From the NCBI GenBank assembly GCA_018268855.1, contig JAFDVR010000009.1, positions 62,001-126,000 of the forward strand: a stretch of DNA of 64,000 nt, in the 5' to 3' direction. Positions 1 to 8,934 of this stretch are shown piece after piece. Position 1 is the first letter of the stretch. Every line of letters begins with the position of its first letter. The DNA is from Acidobacteriota bacterium (GTDB taxonomy: Bacteria > Acidobacteriota > Terriglobia > Terriglobales > Acidobacteriaceae). The translations under genes and the position numbers were made by a program. A model generated the notes under the pieces. It did no database searches, was not told the DNA's origin, and was given only the letters and a program-made list of their open reading frames with translations.

Positions 1-674
1 AATTTGCCATCAAAGGCTCACGTTTCATCACGCATATGAAGAAGCTGCGCGATATCGAAGTACCGCTCGCGAATTTTTTTGCGCAAGGCCTGTTGCGGTT
101 GGGGCCAAAGCTTGGGCCTGTTCTTTGGCAGTTCCCGCCACAGTTTCAATTCAATCCTGATCTGCTTGCGAGCTTCTTTCAGAAGCTTCCACGCACGCAT
201 AAACAAGCTGCCAAGCTGGCAGAGATGCACGACCATCGGCTCGATGGTCGCGACTGGCTAAAAGTGGTGAATGATGCGCCGATTCGCCATTGCATGGAAA
301 TCCGCCACGATAGTTTTATTACGCCGGAGTTCATCACTCTCCTGCGCACTCACAATATAGGGCTTGTCGTTGCGGATACTGTTGAATGGCCGTTGCTCAT
401 GGATGTGACTGCGGATTTTGTCTACTGCCGTTTGCATGGCAGCAAACAACTTTATGTGAGTGGTTATGGTCCCAAGGCGCTTGATACGTGGGCGCAACGT
501 GTCGCGGCGTGGGCTCACGGTAAGGAATCTCCAGATGGAAAGCGCGCTTCTACAGAAGATGCGCCGAAACTGTCCGCGCGCGACGTCTACGTCTACTTCG
601 ATAACGACAGCAAGGTACGCGCACCATTCGATGCACGCAATCTCATCAAGCGAGTCGATAAGCTATTGCTGTAG
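1..674 (+). CDS. DUF72 (YecE-like) family protein, 5' end outside window
   Basis: The reading frame is open from the window edge (first full codon at position 3), so the N-terminus is missing. An internal ATG at 36 is not the real start, because family-typical residues (FAIKGSRFITH) precede it. The visible part matches the DUF72/YecE family: a LGPVLWQFPP segment, then EIRHDSF, and a C-terminal VYFDND with a following AP-DA segment. Family members are TIM-barrel-like proteins of about 240-300 residues whose biochemical role is not established. It is followed by an SDR gene on the same strand after 67 bp. The assignment to the family is firm; no function is claimed. Confidence 0.9.
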   Translation, partial: FAIKGSRFITHMKKLRDIEVPLANFFAQGLLRLGPKLGPVLWQFPPQFQFNPDLLASFFQKLPRTHKQAAKLAEMHDHRLDGRDWLKVVNDAPIRHCMEIRHDSFITPEFITLLRTHNIGLVVADTVEWPLLMDVTADFVYCRLHGSKQLYVSGYGPKALDTWAQRVAAWAHGKESPDGKRASTEDAPKLSARDVYVYFDNDSKVRAPFDARNLIKRVDKLLL

Positions 675-741
675 CGACGCGATGTGACACCCGTCGCTTT
701 TGCCGTCCTCGCATCTCAAAAGAGAGCGAGGTGAAAGACGT

Positions 742-1623
742 ATGTCGCAGGCACAGGACCCACGCACCGCAGGCCCCAAACCGCCGTTTCCCGATCAGGA
801 GCAGGAACATCCCGGCACCGAACGCAAACTGGACCCGCCTGTCGATCACGGTGAACAGAGCTACGTCGGTCATGGGCGTTTGCAGGACCGCACGGCCATT
901 GTTACCGGTGGAGATAGCGGCATCGGTCGTGCCATCGCTATATGTTTCGCAAAAGAAGGTGCGGACATTGTTCTTTCCTACTTACCGGAAGAAGAGCGCG
1001 ATGCGAAAGAGGTGGAAGCACAGGTGGAGAAGGCCGGACGCAAAATCATTCTGCATCCTGGCGACATTGGCGATAAGAACTATGCTCAATCTCTCGTTTC
1101 TACGGCGATGGATAAGTTCGGCAAAATCGATATTGTTGTGAATAATGCTGCTTTTCAGATGAGCCGCAAATCCATGGATGAGATTCCTGAGGATGAATTC
1201 GAACATACCTACCGCACCAATATCTTCGGCCTTTACTACATCACAAAGGCAGCGATGCCAAAGATGAAGCCTGGCGGCGTGATTCTCAATACAACTTCCA
1301 TCCAGACGTTTCGCCCCAGTGGAGAATTGCTGGCCTATGCAGGCACCAAAGCTGCAATTGCTAACATGACCAAGGGCCTCGCCCAACTTGGCGCGAAGAA
1401 TGGAATTCGTGTCAATGCGGTTGCTCCAGGACCTGTGTGGACGCCGCTCATCCCTTCTACAATGCCTCCTGAGAAGGTAAAGAACTTTGGCTCACAGACC
1501 CTCTTCGAGCGACCTGCTCAACCGGTTGAATTGGCGCGTATCTTTGTATTTCTTGCATCGGATGAAGCCACATTTATCAGCGGCGAGATCTATGCCGCCA
1601 CTGGTGGACCTACACCGTTGTAA
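742..1623 (+). CDS. SDR family oxidoreductase (YghA/GsiB-like)
   Basis: A 293-residue classical short-chain dehydrogenase with an N-terminal extension of about 45 residues rich in Pro and Asp/Glu, as in the YghA/general-stress glucose-dehydrogenase-like subgroup. Seen directly: the cofactor loop TGGDSGIGRA (about 55-64), the NNAA motif, the catalytic Ser in the NTTS segment, the YAGTK active-site motif (YxxxK), and the PGPVWTPL segment. ATG 742 is chosen over the upstream in-frame codon at 700 because GAGGTG lies 8 bp before it. Substrate is unknown. It converges on the aldose epimerase, separated by a bidirectional terminator. Confidence 0.93.
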   Translation: MSQAQDPRTAGPKPPFPDQEQEHPGTERKLDPPVDHGEQSYVGHGRLQDRTAIVTGGDSGIGRAIAICFAKEGADIVLSYLPEEERDAKEVEAQVEKAGRKIILHPGDIGDKNYAQSLVSTAMDKFGKIDIVVNNAAFQMSRKSMDEIPEDEFEHTYRTNIFGLYYITKAAMPKMKPGGVILNTTSIQTFRPSGELLAYAGTKAAIANMTKGLAQLGAKNGIRVNAVAPGPVWTPLIPSTMPPEKVKNFGSQTLFERPAQPVELARIFVFLASDEATFISGEIYAATGGPTPL

Positions 1624-1685
1624 GAGAGTCGTAGTTTTTCGTTAGAGCGAAGCTGCCTCCACCTCAATAAGTGAGATTAAAAATC

Positions 1686-1716
1686 AGAGGCCGTCCGGGA
1701 AGGGCGGCCTCTTTCT
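1686..1716. terminator. Bidirectional intrinsic terminator
   Basis: An 11-bp hairpin (arms 1686-1696 and 1702-1712, one G-U pair, 5-nt loop). T-rich sequence follows on the plus strand and TTTTTAAT on the minus strand, so it can serve both convergent genes (SDR and aldose epimerase). Confidence 0.85.
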
Positions 1717-1730
1717 ACTAAGGAAACTAA

Positions 1731-2855
1731 CTAAGACTTTGTTCCAAAGGTAAATATCGTGGTCGACTTATATGGTTTACCCGGTCGCAGCACCGTTGTC
1801 GGGAATCCCGGATGGTTGGGTGAGTCTGGGTAGTGCTGCGTCTCCAGACAGAATCCGGTGCGGAACTGGTACTTCACGCCGTTGTAACCGGCCCATTTAC
1901 CTGCGAGAAAATTGCCGCTATAAAACTGCACACCGGGTTCGGTCGTGTCCACGCGCAGGGTGCGTCCACTGGTGGGATCCGTTACCTCAGCGGCCAGCTT
2001 CATCTGGCCTGTCGGTCCGTTAAGAATCCAGTTGTGGTCATAGCCTTTGCCCAATTTCAACTGCTCAAAGTCTGCGTTGATACGCTCCCCAATAGCATGC
2101 GGTGTGCGAAAGTCCATTGGCGTACCTGCAACGACATCCATATTGCCGGTCGGAATCAGTCCTGAATTCACCGGTGTGTAGTGGTCCGCATTCAGCTTTA
2201 ATACATGGTTCAGAATCGTCTGATTGCCGTTGCCTGAAAGATTGAAGTAGGTGTGATTGGTCAGATTTACCACGGTTGGTTTATCTGTTGAGGCTTCGTA
2301 CTGAATCTTCAGCGCAGCGCCATCCTTTGCAGCCGCAAGCGTGTAGGTTACGTGAGCGGTCAGCGTTCCGGGATATCCCATGTCACCGTCGGGACTCACC
2401 AGGGTCATCTCCACGCCATTGGGTACCTGCTTGGCCGTCCAGAGCTTATGGTCGAATCCTTCGGTACCGCCGTGCAGGGAATTGCCATTATTGTTCTGCG
2501 GGACCTGATAACTTTTGCCATCAATAGAAAATTTGCCGTTCGCGATGCGATTTCCATACCGGCCAACAATGGCGCCGAAGTAAGTTTCCCGATCGCCGAG
2601 GTAGCCATCCAGAGTAGGGTAGCCCAGCACTACTTCCTCTACTTTGCCGGCTTTATCGGGTGTGCGGACACTTACAACACGAGCGCCCCATGTGGCGATC
2701 TTCACTTCGGTTTTACCTGCAGTGAGCGTATACAGTTCCACAGTTTTTCCATCTGGCGACTTGCCCCAATCGGCTTTGGTCACCGTTGTGGCGCCAGCCA
2801 TTCCAACACTCGACATAACAACTCCCATCAGCATCATTGCAGACCGCATTCCCAT
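1731..2855 (-). CDS. galM: Secreted aldose 1-epimerase (mutarotase)
   Basis: 374 residues. An N-terminal hydrophobic signal peptide (about residues 1-22, ending near AGA) predicts export to the periplasm. Galactose-mutarotase landmarks are visible: the NNNGNSLHGG...GFDHKLW segment, the catalytic His in NLTNHTYFNLSG, and the catalytic Glu in the C-terminal CLETQHYPDSPN motif. It interconverts alpha and beta anomers of aldoses. The ATG at 2855 has GGAGGAAG about 5 bp upstream. It is divergent from a secreted GH3 glycosidase at 3015, with a shared 159-bp intergenic region; the pair plausibly acts on periplasmic oligosaccharides and the sugars released. Confidence 0.93.
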   Translation of the reverse strand: MGMRSAMMLMGVVMSSVGMAGATTVTKADWGKSPDGKTVELYTLTAGKTEVKIATWGARVVSVRTPDKAGKVEEVVLGYPTLDGYLGDRETYFGAIVGRYGNRIANGKFSIDGKSYQVPQNNNGNSLHGGTEGFDHKLWTAKQVPNGVEMTLVSPDGDMGYPGTLTAHVTYTLAAAKDGAALKIQYEASTDKPTVVNLTNHTYFNLSGNGNQTILNHVLKLNADHYTPVNSGLIPTGNMDVVAGTPMDFRTPHAIGERINADFEQLKLGKGYDHNWILNGPTGQMKLAAEVTDPTSGRTLRVDTTEPGVQFYSGNFLAGKWAGYNGVKYQFRTGFCLETQHYPDSPNHPGFPTTVLRPGKPYKSTTIFTFGTKS

Positions 2856-3014
2856 TCAGTCTTCCTCCGCCGCCATTGCGGCACACGTCGAAACTCTACA
2901 TGTTGGTCGCACCAGACACAAACGGCGGACCACAAGACAAACCTTTGCCGGCGCAGATAATATGTTTTCACCCCGAAGGAATTCAAAACCAAGACAAGGA
3001 AGATCGCCGACAGC

Positions 3015-5507
3015 ATGGAACTTCGCAAATCGCTTGCCTCCGTCGTTGCCTTACTTCTGCTTGTGCCCGCGTCGATATCCATGGCGCAGGCGCCGGTATC
3101 ACCATCGCCCGCCATTGATGCACGCGCCAACGCGATGATCGCGAAGATGTCTCTTGACGATAAGCTGCGGCTCATCGGCGGTGTAGACAACTTCTATACC
3201 AAGGCAATCCCATCCATCGACCTTAAGCGTCTCAAAATGACAGACGGACCCGTGGGCACGCGTACCTTTGGCCCTTCTACTGCGTATACGGCATCTGTCG
3301 CTCTCGCAGCATCGTGGGATCCGGAACTGGCAGGGCGTGTTGGCGCTTCACTTGGCAACGATGCCAGAGCGCGTGGTGTCCACTTCCTGCTCGCTCCCGG
3401 CGTCAATATCTATCGTTCGCCGTTGAATGGCCGCAATATGGAATATCTTGGCGAAGATCCTTATCTCGCAGGACGCATTGCGATTGGCTATATCAACGGT
3501 GTGCAGAGCAAAGGAGTCTCGGCAACAATCAAGCATTTCGCAGCCAACAACTCTGAGTACGACCGTCATCGCATCAACGCTATTGTGGACGAACGTACAC
3601 TGCGCGAACTGTACCTGCGCGCTTTTGAGATGGCCATCAAGCAAGCGCATCCCGGCGCTGTGATGGATAGCTACAACCTGATCAATGGCGAGCACGCCAC
3701 GCAGAACGGACATCTGAATAACGACATTCTTAAGGGCGAGTGGAAATTCCCGAACGTTCTAATGTCTGACTGGAACGCGACTTACGACGGTGTGGCCGCC
3801 GCGAACAACGGTCTCGATCTGGAGATGCCGTTTGCCAAGATGATGACGGCGGAAACGCTGAAGGCCGCTATCAAAGACGGGCGCGTAAAAGAGAGCACTA
3901 TTGATGACAAGGTCCGTCGCATTCTGCGCACGGCCATCCAATTCGGCTGGCTCGACCGCGATCAGTATGATACGTCGATTCCGCTTTATAGTCTTGAAGG
4001 TGACAGGGTTGCACTTGACGAAGCGCGTGAAGGTATCACGCTGTTGAAGAACCAGAACAATCTACTTCCTCTCGATGCGAAGAAGATCAAGACCCTCGCG
4101 ATCATTGGACCAAACGCGCCCGCTGCCGTGGTGGGTGGAGGCGGTTCGTCAAGCACGACGCCCTTCAAGGCAGACAGCATTGTGGCAGGCTTTGCCTCCT
4201 ATCTTGGCGAGCGTGTGAAGGTGATGTACGTCTATGGACTCGACTCTATGTTTGAGATCTATGGGCTTACTGAAATTGACCAGATGAAGGTGATGCGCAA
4301 GGTAGGCAACGGCCCTGAAAAGGACATTACTGCTCGCGGTGAGCGTCACATCAATTACTGGCCGCGCTTCCCTGCGCGTAGCGCCCCGGGAGCACAATCG
4401 AAAATACCAACCACGTACCACACCACTGGCACCTACACTTCTGTGGAGGAGGGCGACTATGTTGTGGCCGGCGTGACATACGGAGGGGATCTCTATACTG
4501 TTCAAATTGATGGCAAAGAGGTACTGAAGCACGAGAAAAGCTATAACGACCGGGCAGAGACGAATGATGCCATCATTCATCTCGATGCGCACCAGACAGT
4601 AAAAGTGGACGTCAGGTATGAGACCCATTCCGATAAGCGCCAGATGTCCATTGCCATCTATAACCGCTCAGAAGAAATTCCTGCCTCATCCCGAAAGGTG
4701 ATCCGCGAAGCCGACGCTGTCCTTGTTTCGGTTGGTTTCAATCCTCAGGAAGAGGGTGAGGGCTTTGACCGCACCTATACCATGCCATTGCGACAGAACG
4801 AGCTCATCAAACAGGTCTCATCCATCAACCCCAAGACCATTGTTGCCATCAACGCTGGCGGCAGTGTGGAGACAGAGCCGTGGGTCGCAGGTGTTCCCGC
4901 GCTGTTGCATACCTACTATCTCGGCCAGGAGGGTTCCCGTGCTCTGGCGGAGATCGTCTTTGGTGAACGTTCCCCTGAGGGCCATCTACCCTTCTCGTGG
5001 GAGCGTACATTGGCCCAGAATCCTGCCAGCGCTCACTATGAGGAGGAAAATGGCACGCGCGACTCGCACTACGCCGAAGGTCTCTTCCTGGGTTATCGCT
5101 ACTACACGTCCATGAAGCAGCAGCCGCTCTTTCCATTCGGATTCGGTATGTCTTATACCAATTTTGCCATTAGCAACCTCAAGACGAAGCGTAACTCTGG
5201 TGATGATGTGGAAGTGAGCTTCGATGTGAAGAATATAGGCTCACGTGAGGGCGCAACCGTAGCTCAGGTTTACGTTGGCGATCCTTCTGCTAAGGTAAAA
5301 CGCCCTGTGATGGAACTGAAGCAGTTCAGCAAAGTGCGCCTCAAAGCTGGCGAGAAGCAGCATGTCGTACTTCATCTAGATCGCCGTGCCTTTGAGTATT
5401 ACGATGTGGATGGCAAGCAATGGAAGCTCGATCCTGGCCAATTCACTATCAATGTTGGCCAATCCTCCGAAAAAATCGATGCTTCTCAGACTTTTGAGAT
5501 GATGTAA
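3015..5507 (+). CDS. Secreted GH3 beta-glycosidase with PA14 insertion
   Basis: 830 residues with a Sec-type signal peptide (about 1-24, ending SMAQA). Order: GH3 N-terminal TIM barrel (about 30-310; KHFA at 173-176; the predicted nucleophile Asp252 in the MSDWNATYDG segment), GH3 C-terminal sandwich interrupted by a PA14-type carbohydrate-binding insertion (about 400-550), the acid/base loop EEGEGFDR (about 579-586), and a C-terminal fibronectin-III-like domain (about 730-825). Length and order fit beta-glucosidase/beta-xylosidase enzymes. The exact specificity (glucoside, xyloside or arabinoside) cannot be read from sequence. An intrinsic terminator follows 19 bp after the stop. Confidence 0.93.
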   Translation: MELRKSLASVVALLLLVPASISMAQAPVSPSPAIDARANAMIAKMSLDDKLRLIGGVDNFYTKAIPSIDLKRLKMTDGPVGTRTFGPSTAYTASVALAASWDPELAGRVGASLGNDARARGVHFLLAPGVNIYRSPLNGRNMEYLGEDPYLAGRIAIGYINGVQSKGVSATIKHFAANNSEYDRHRINAIVDERTLRELYLRAFEMAIKQAHPGAVMDSYNLINGEHATQNGHLNNDILKGEWKFPNVLMSDWNATYDGVAAANNGLDLEMPFAKMMTAETLKAAIKDGRVKESTIDDKVRRILRTAIQFGWLDRDQYDTSIPLYSLEGDRVALDEAREGITLLKNQNNLLPLDAKKIKTLAIIGPNAPAAVVGGGGSSSTTPFKADSIVAGFASYLGERVKVMYVYGLDSMFEIYGLTEIDQMKVMRKVGNGPEKDITARGERHINYWPRFPARSAPGAQSKIPTTYHTTGTYTSVEEGDYVVAGVTYGGDLYTVQIDGKEVLKHEKSYNDRAETNDAIIHLDAHQTVKVDVRYETHSDKRQMSIAIYNRSEEIPASSRKVIREADAVLVSVGFNPQEEGEGFDRTYTMPLRQNELIKQVSSINPKTIVAINAGGSVETEPWVAGVPALLHTYYLGQEGSRALAEIVFGERSPEGHLPFSWERTLAQNPASAHYEEENGTRDSHYAEGLFLGYRYYTSMKQQPLFPFGFGMSYTNFAISNLKTKRNSGDDVEVSFDVKNIGSREGATVAQVYVGDPSAKVKRPVMELKQFSKVRLKAGEKQHVVLHLDRRAFEYYDVDGKQWKLDPGQFTINVGQSSEKIDASQTFEMM

Positions 5508-5525
5508 AACAACTCGAACATAAGC

Positions 5526-5555
5526 AAAGCGGGAGCTACAGGCTCCCGCTTTTTG
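5526..5555 (+). terminator. Intrinsic terminator after the GH3 gene
   Basis: An 11-bp GC-rich hairpin (arms 5526-5536 and 5542-5552) with a 5-base loop and a TTTTT run. The next ATG (5572) begins only 17 bp later, so the lipid kinase gene must start transcription within or beside this element or use a very short leader. Confidence 0.85.
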
Positions 5556-5571
5556 CTGCCACAATAAACGT

Positions 5572-6489
5572 ATGGCGCACGCGCTGTTGCTCTACAATCC
5601 GAAGTCTGGCAGCGGAGCAGCCGGGCAACTCGTGCCGCAACTGCTGGCGATTTTACGTCAGCACTATCCAGACATTGAAGCAGAAGCAACGCATGCTCCA
5701 GCCAGTGCAGGAACGCAAGTACAGAACGCAGCCGAGCGTGGGGTTCGGCATGTATTTGTCTGCGGCGGCGATGGCACGCTCCTGGAAGCATTGCAGGGGG
5801 CTGTGCATCGCGATGTCACACTCGGAGTTCTACCGCTTGGCACCGGCAATGTCGTCGCACGCGAACTTGGTCTCAAGCTGAATCCACTTCGCGCCGCGCA
5901 CCAGCTCCTTTCCTTCACTGCGCGCCGCATTCCTGTAGGGGTTGCAGAGCACCTCGCAGAAACAGGGAAGAGCTACTTTCTAGCAGCAGCCGGTGCAGGT
6001 CTGCATGCAGAACTGATGGCAGTACCCAAGACCGGCACAGGCAGATCGCGTGCGCATTATTTTCGCGAGGGTGCGCGCCTCGCGTCCCGACCTCAGGCGC
6101 AAAGTTTCCAGTTGCGCATCATCATGCCGGATGGAACAGTCCGCACAGAAGATGCTTCAGAAGTCCTCGTGATGCGTGTGCGTTCTTTCTGGGGAGCGCT
6201 CAAGCTGTGGCATCCAGGGCTGGGGCTCGCCTCCGATCAACTGCGCATTATCTTTACGAGGAGTCACCACCGCATGCGCCTCGCCTTTTATCTCGGTCGT
6301 TGTCTACTTGGCTTTCCTGCACACACAGATGAGCATGTCATCTCGCTGCTTGTGAAGGAACTCGAGTGCAGCGCTCTCACAGACATCCCGGCGCAGCTTG
6401 ATGGTGATCCCTTCGGCAATCTGCCGGTCCGGTTCAGCAGCGAACCGGACGCGCTCTCCCTGCTTATGCCGTCTTTATCGCGGCCTTAA
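5572..6489 (+). CDS. Diacylglycerol/lipid kinase family protein (YegS/DgkB-like)
   Basis: 305 residues. The DAGK catalytic domain is recognisable from NPKSGSG (9-15), the nucleotide-binding GGDGT (65-69) and [14 protein letters not shown] (about 83-96); the remainder fits the YegS-type C-terminal beta-sandwich. Such enzymes phosphorylate diacylglycerol or related lipids at the membrane using ATP; substrate is not determinable here. No good Shine-Dalgarno precedes the ATG, and the upstream terminator ends 17 bp before it, so the mRNA may be leaderless or nearly so. The last 26 bp overlap the convergent uxs gene. Confidence 0.88.
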   Translation: MAHALLLYNPKSGSGAAGQLVPQLLAILRQHYPDIEAEATHAPASAGTQVQNAAERGVRHVFVCGGDGTLLEALQGAVHRDVTLGVLPLGTGNVVARELGLKLNPLRAAHQLLSFTARRIPVGVAEHLAETGKSYFLAAAGAGLHAELMAVPKTGTGRSRAHYFREGARLASRPQAQSFQLRIIMPDGTVRTEDASEVLVMRVRSFWGALKLWHPGLGLASDQLRIIFTRSHHRMRLAFYLGRCLLGFPAHTDEHVISLLVKELECSALTDIPAQLDGDPFGNLPVRFSSEPDALSLLMPSLSRP

Positions 6490-7405
6490 AGTAGTCGAGT
6501 GATCTCGTCAATCCTTCGCGCAGATTCACCTTCGGTTCCCAACCCAGCAACTGCTTGGCGCGCGTGATGTCAGGTTGCCGCTGCTGTGGATCATCCTGCG
6601 GAACCGGCTGATACACAATCTCCGAGTTCGATCCCGTAATCTCACGAACCACTTCGGCGCACTCGTTGATCGTGAATTCCACAGGATTGCCGATGTTTAC
6701 CGGCATGGCTTCATCCGATTCACTCAACCGCAGAATGCCGTCGATTAGATCGTCCACATAGCAGAAGGAGCGTGTCTGAGTACCATCGCCGTAGATGGTC
6801 ATCGGTTGTCCACGCAGCGCCTGGGCCATCAGGTTGGAGATCACGCGGCCATCGCGCGGATGCAGGCGTGGTCCATAGGTGTTGAAGATTCGTACAAGAT
6901 GCGTTCGCACACTGCGATAGCGGTGGTATGCCATTGTGAGCGCTTCGCTGAAACGCTTCGCTTCGTCATATACCGAACGAGGTCCCACCGGGTTCACATG
7001 GCCCCAGTAATCTTCGCGTTGTGGGTGGACTAACGGATCGCCATAGCACTCTGACGTAGAGGCATGCAGGAACCCCGCATCATACTTCTGCGCATATTCC
7101 AGGGCATTGCGGGTGCCCTGCGAACCTACATCCAGCGTCTCGATACCCAGTACAAGGTAGCCGGGAGGCGATGCTGGCGAAGCAAAATTAAAGACGTAAT
7201 CAACAGGTCCAAAATCGAACGGCTTGCAGATATCGTGCTCCACCAGACGGAACCGCCGCTCATCGGCCAGGTGTGCAATGTTCTTCCGTGAGCCAGTGCT
7301 GAGATTATCGACAGCGATTACGTCCCACCCACGTCTCAACAGGGCATCTGACAAATGAGAACCAAGGAAACCGGCACCACCCGTGACTAATGCGACCTTA
7401 CCCAT
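6464..7405 (-). CDS. uxs: UDP-glucuronate decarboxylase (UDP-xylose synthase)
   Basis: 313 residues, an extended SDR. Visible: the GGAGFLG NAD loop (9-15), FASPASPP, the STSECYGDP segment, the [19 protein letters not shown] block with catalytic Tyr146/Lys150, and RIFNTYGPR. The STSE-YGDP and NPVGPRS-YDE-KR signature is characteristic of UXS rather than of UDP-glucose 4-epimerases. It would convert UDP-glucuronate to UDP-xylose with recycled NAD+. It sits 81 bp downstream of ugd on the same strand, giving the two-step route UDP-glucose to UDP-glucuronate to UDP-xylose, a likely supply line for the exopolysaccharide genes near 20 kb. Confidence 0.92.
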   Translation of the reverse strand: MGKVALVTGGAGFLGSHLSDALLRRGWDVIAVDNLSTGSRKNIAHLADERRFRLVEHDICKPFDFGPVDYVFNFASPASPPGYLVLGIETLDVGSQGTRNALEYAQKYDAGFLHASTSECYGDPLVHPQREDYWGHVNPVGPRSVYDEAKRFSEALTMAYHRYRSVRTHLVRIFNTYGPRLHPRDGRVISNLMAQALRGQPMTIYGDGTQTRSFCYVDDLIDGILRLSESDEAMPVNIGNPVEFTINECAEVVREITGSNSEIVYQPVPQDDPQQRQPDITRAKQLLGWEPKVNLREGLTRSLDYFKAAIKTA

Positions 7406-7486
7406 AGCGGGCCCAACTCCAATCCTGATTAGGAGAGATGTCGTTCGGACGATTGGATATCAAATTTCGCACGCCCGTAAACTGGA

Positions 7487-8881
7487 TTATTGGATGCGCT
7501 CTGGATATACGCCTGGACGTCCAATGCTCAGATAGTGGAATCCGTGCGCCGCCATCTTCTCGGGATCGAAAATGTTTCGTCCGTCTACAACGGTTGGATA
7601 CTGCATAACCTTGCCTAATTTGTCCAAATCGAGATGCGCAAAATCCTTCCAGTCGGTCAGTACCAGCAACGCATCTGCACCAGACGCGGCTTCATAGGCA
7701 TCCGCCGCATAGCGCATTTCATGCGAAGGGGGAAGCACCGCCTTTGCGCGAGTAGTAGCAGCAGGGTCATACGCTGTGACTACGCAACCTTCAGCTAAAA
7801 GCATCTTTACCAGTTCAATTGCGGGTGAATCGCGGATGTCGTCTGTGCCACCCTTGAAGGCAAGTCCGAGTACAGCCAGTTTCTTGCCGCGCAACGTCCA
7901 CATGGCAGACCGTACTTTGGCGAAGAAGCGTTGCAACTGGAGTTCGTTTACCTTCTGCACTTCTTTCAACAGACCAAAATCGAGTCCCAGGTGTTCTGCG
8001 ACAGAGCGAAACGCCGCGACATCCTTTGGGAAGCACGAGCCACCATATCCAATACCGGGACTCAGAAACCGCGGTCCGATACGGGCGTCGAGGCCGATGC
8101 CACGAGCCACCTGCTCCACATTCGCGTCTGTTGCTTCACATAAGTTTGCGACGGAGTTGATGAACGATATCTTCATCGCAAGATACGCGTTGGATGCGTG
8201 CTTGATGATCTCCGCACTTTTGGTCGAGGTCAGCAATAGTTGCGGCGGAGCAGCAGCACTGCAATGTCCTCCAATTGCGTCAATGCGGTTGTAGTATTCG
8301 CCGCTCGTCAGTGGCAGATATAAAGCTTCCAGCAGATCGGCAGCGCGCTTGCTGTCCGATCCCACCACGATACGGTCCGGATGGAGAAAGTCGGATACTG
8401 CCGTACCTTCGCGCAGAAACTCTGGGTTCGATACTACGTCGAACAGTTCTCGCTTTACACCATTGCGCTGTAGAGTGCGTGTAACCCATTCGTTGGTGTA
8501 CACGGGAACCGTGCTTTTCTCTACCAGTACGGTGTACTTCGTAATAGAGCGCGCAATCTCAGAGGTGACACTCTCCACGTAGGAAAGATCAGCATCGCCT
8601 GTTTCACTTTGCGGCGTACCCACCGCTATAAATACAACATCGCAAGCTTTCGTCGCATCAGCCAGATTCGTTGTAAATGTCACTGCCTTGTTCCGATACC
8701 GGTCCAGCAGTTCCGTCAAATATTCCTCATGGATCAGGGAGTCGCCTCCCTGCAACGCCTGTACCTTCGATTCGTCATTGTCGATGCAGATGACCTCGTG
8801 ACCAATTTCGGCGAAACATACAGCGGCAACCAGTCCTACATACCCCGAACCGATCACAGCTACCTTCATCGACTTAGACAT
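7487..8881 (-). CDS. ugd: UDP-glucose 6-dehydrogenase
   Basis: 464 residues from ATG 8881. A GTG two codons upstream (8887) is also in frame, but the AGGA ribosome site lies at the right distance (9 bp) only for the ATG. Rossmann loop GSGYVGL (about 11-17), the STVPV segment, NPEFLREGTA, and the catalytic cysteine in GYGGSCFPKD (Cys283) are all present, followed by the C-terminal NAD/UDP-binding domain with GLAFKGGTDDIRDSPA. It oxidises UDP-glucose to UDP-glucuronate with two NAD+. It is the first gene of a two-gene unit with uxs. Confidence 0.95.
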   Translation of the reverse strand: MSKSMKVAVIGSGYVGLVAAVCFAEIGHEVICIDNDESKVQALQGGDSLIHEEYLTELLDRYRNKAVTFTTNLADATKACDVVFIAVGTPQSETGDADLSYVESVTSEIARSITKYTVLVEKSTVPVYTNEWVTRTLQRNGVKRELFDVVSNPEFLREGTAVSDFLHPDRIVVGSDSKRAADLLEALYLPLTSGEYYNRIDAIGGHCSAAAPPQLLLTSTKSAEIIKHASNAYLAMKISFINSVANLCEATDANVEQVARGIGLDARIGPRFLSPGIGYGGSCFPKDVAAFRSVAEHLGLDFGLLKEVQKVNELQLQRFFAKVRSAMWTLRGKKLAVLGLAFKGGTDDIRDSPAIELVKMLLAEGCVVTAYDPAATTRAKAVLPPSHEMRYAADAYEAASGADALLVLTDWKDFAHLDLDKLGKVMQYPTVVDGRNIFDPEKMAAHGFHYLSIGRPGVYPERIQ

Positions 8882-8934
8882 GAACACTTTTCCTGAAGTG
8901 AATTAAACCCTACCTCCATCCTAAGCGATTCTGC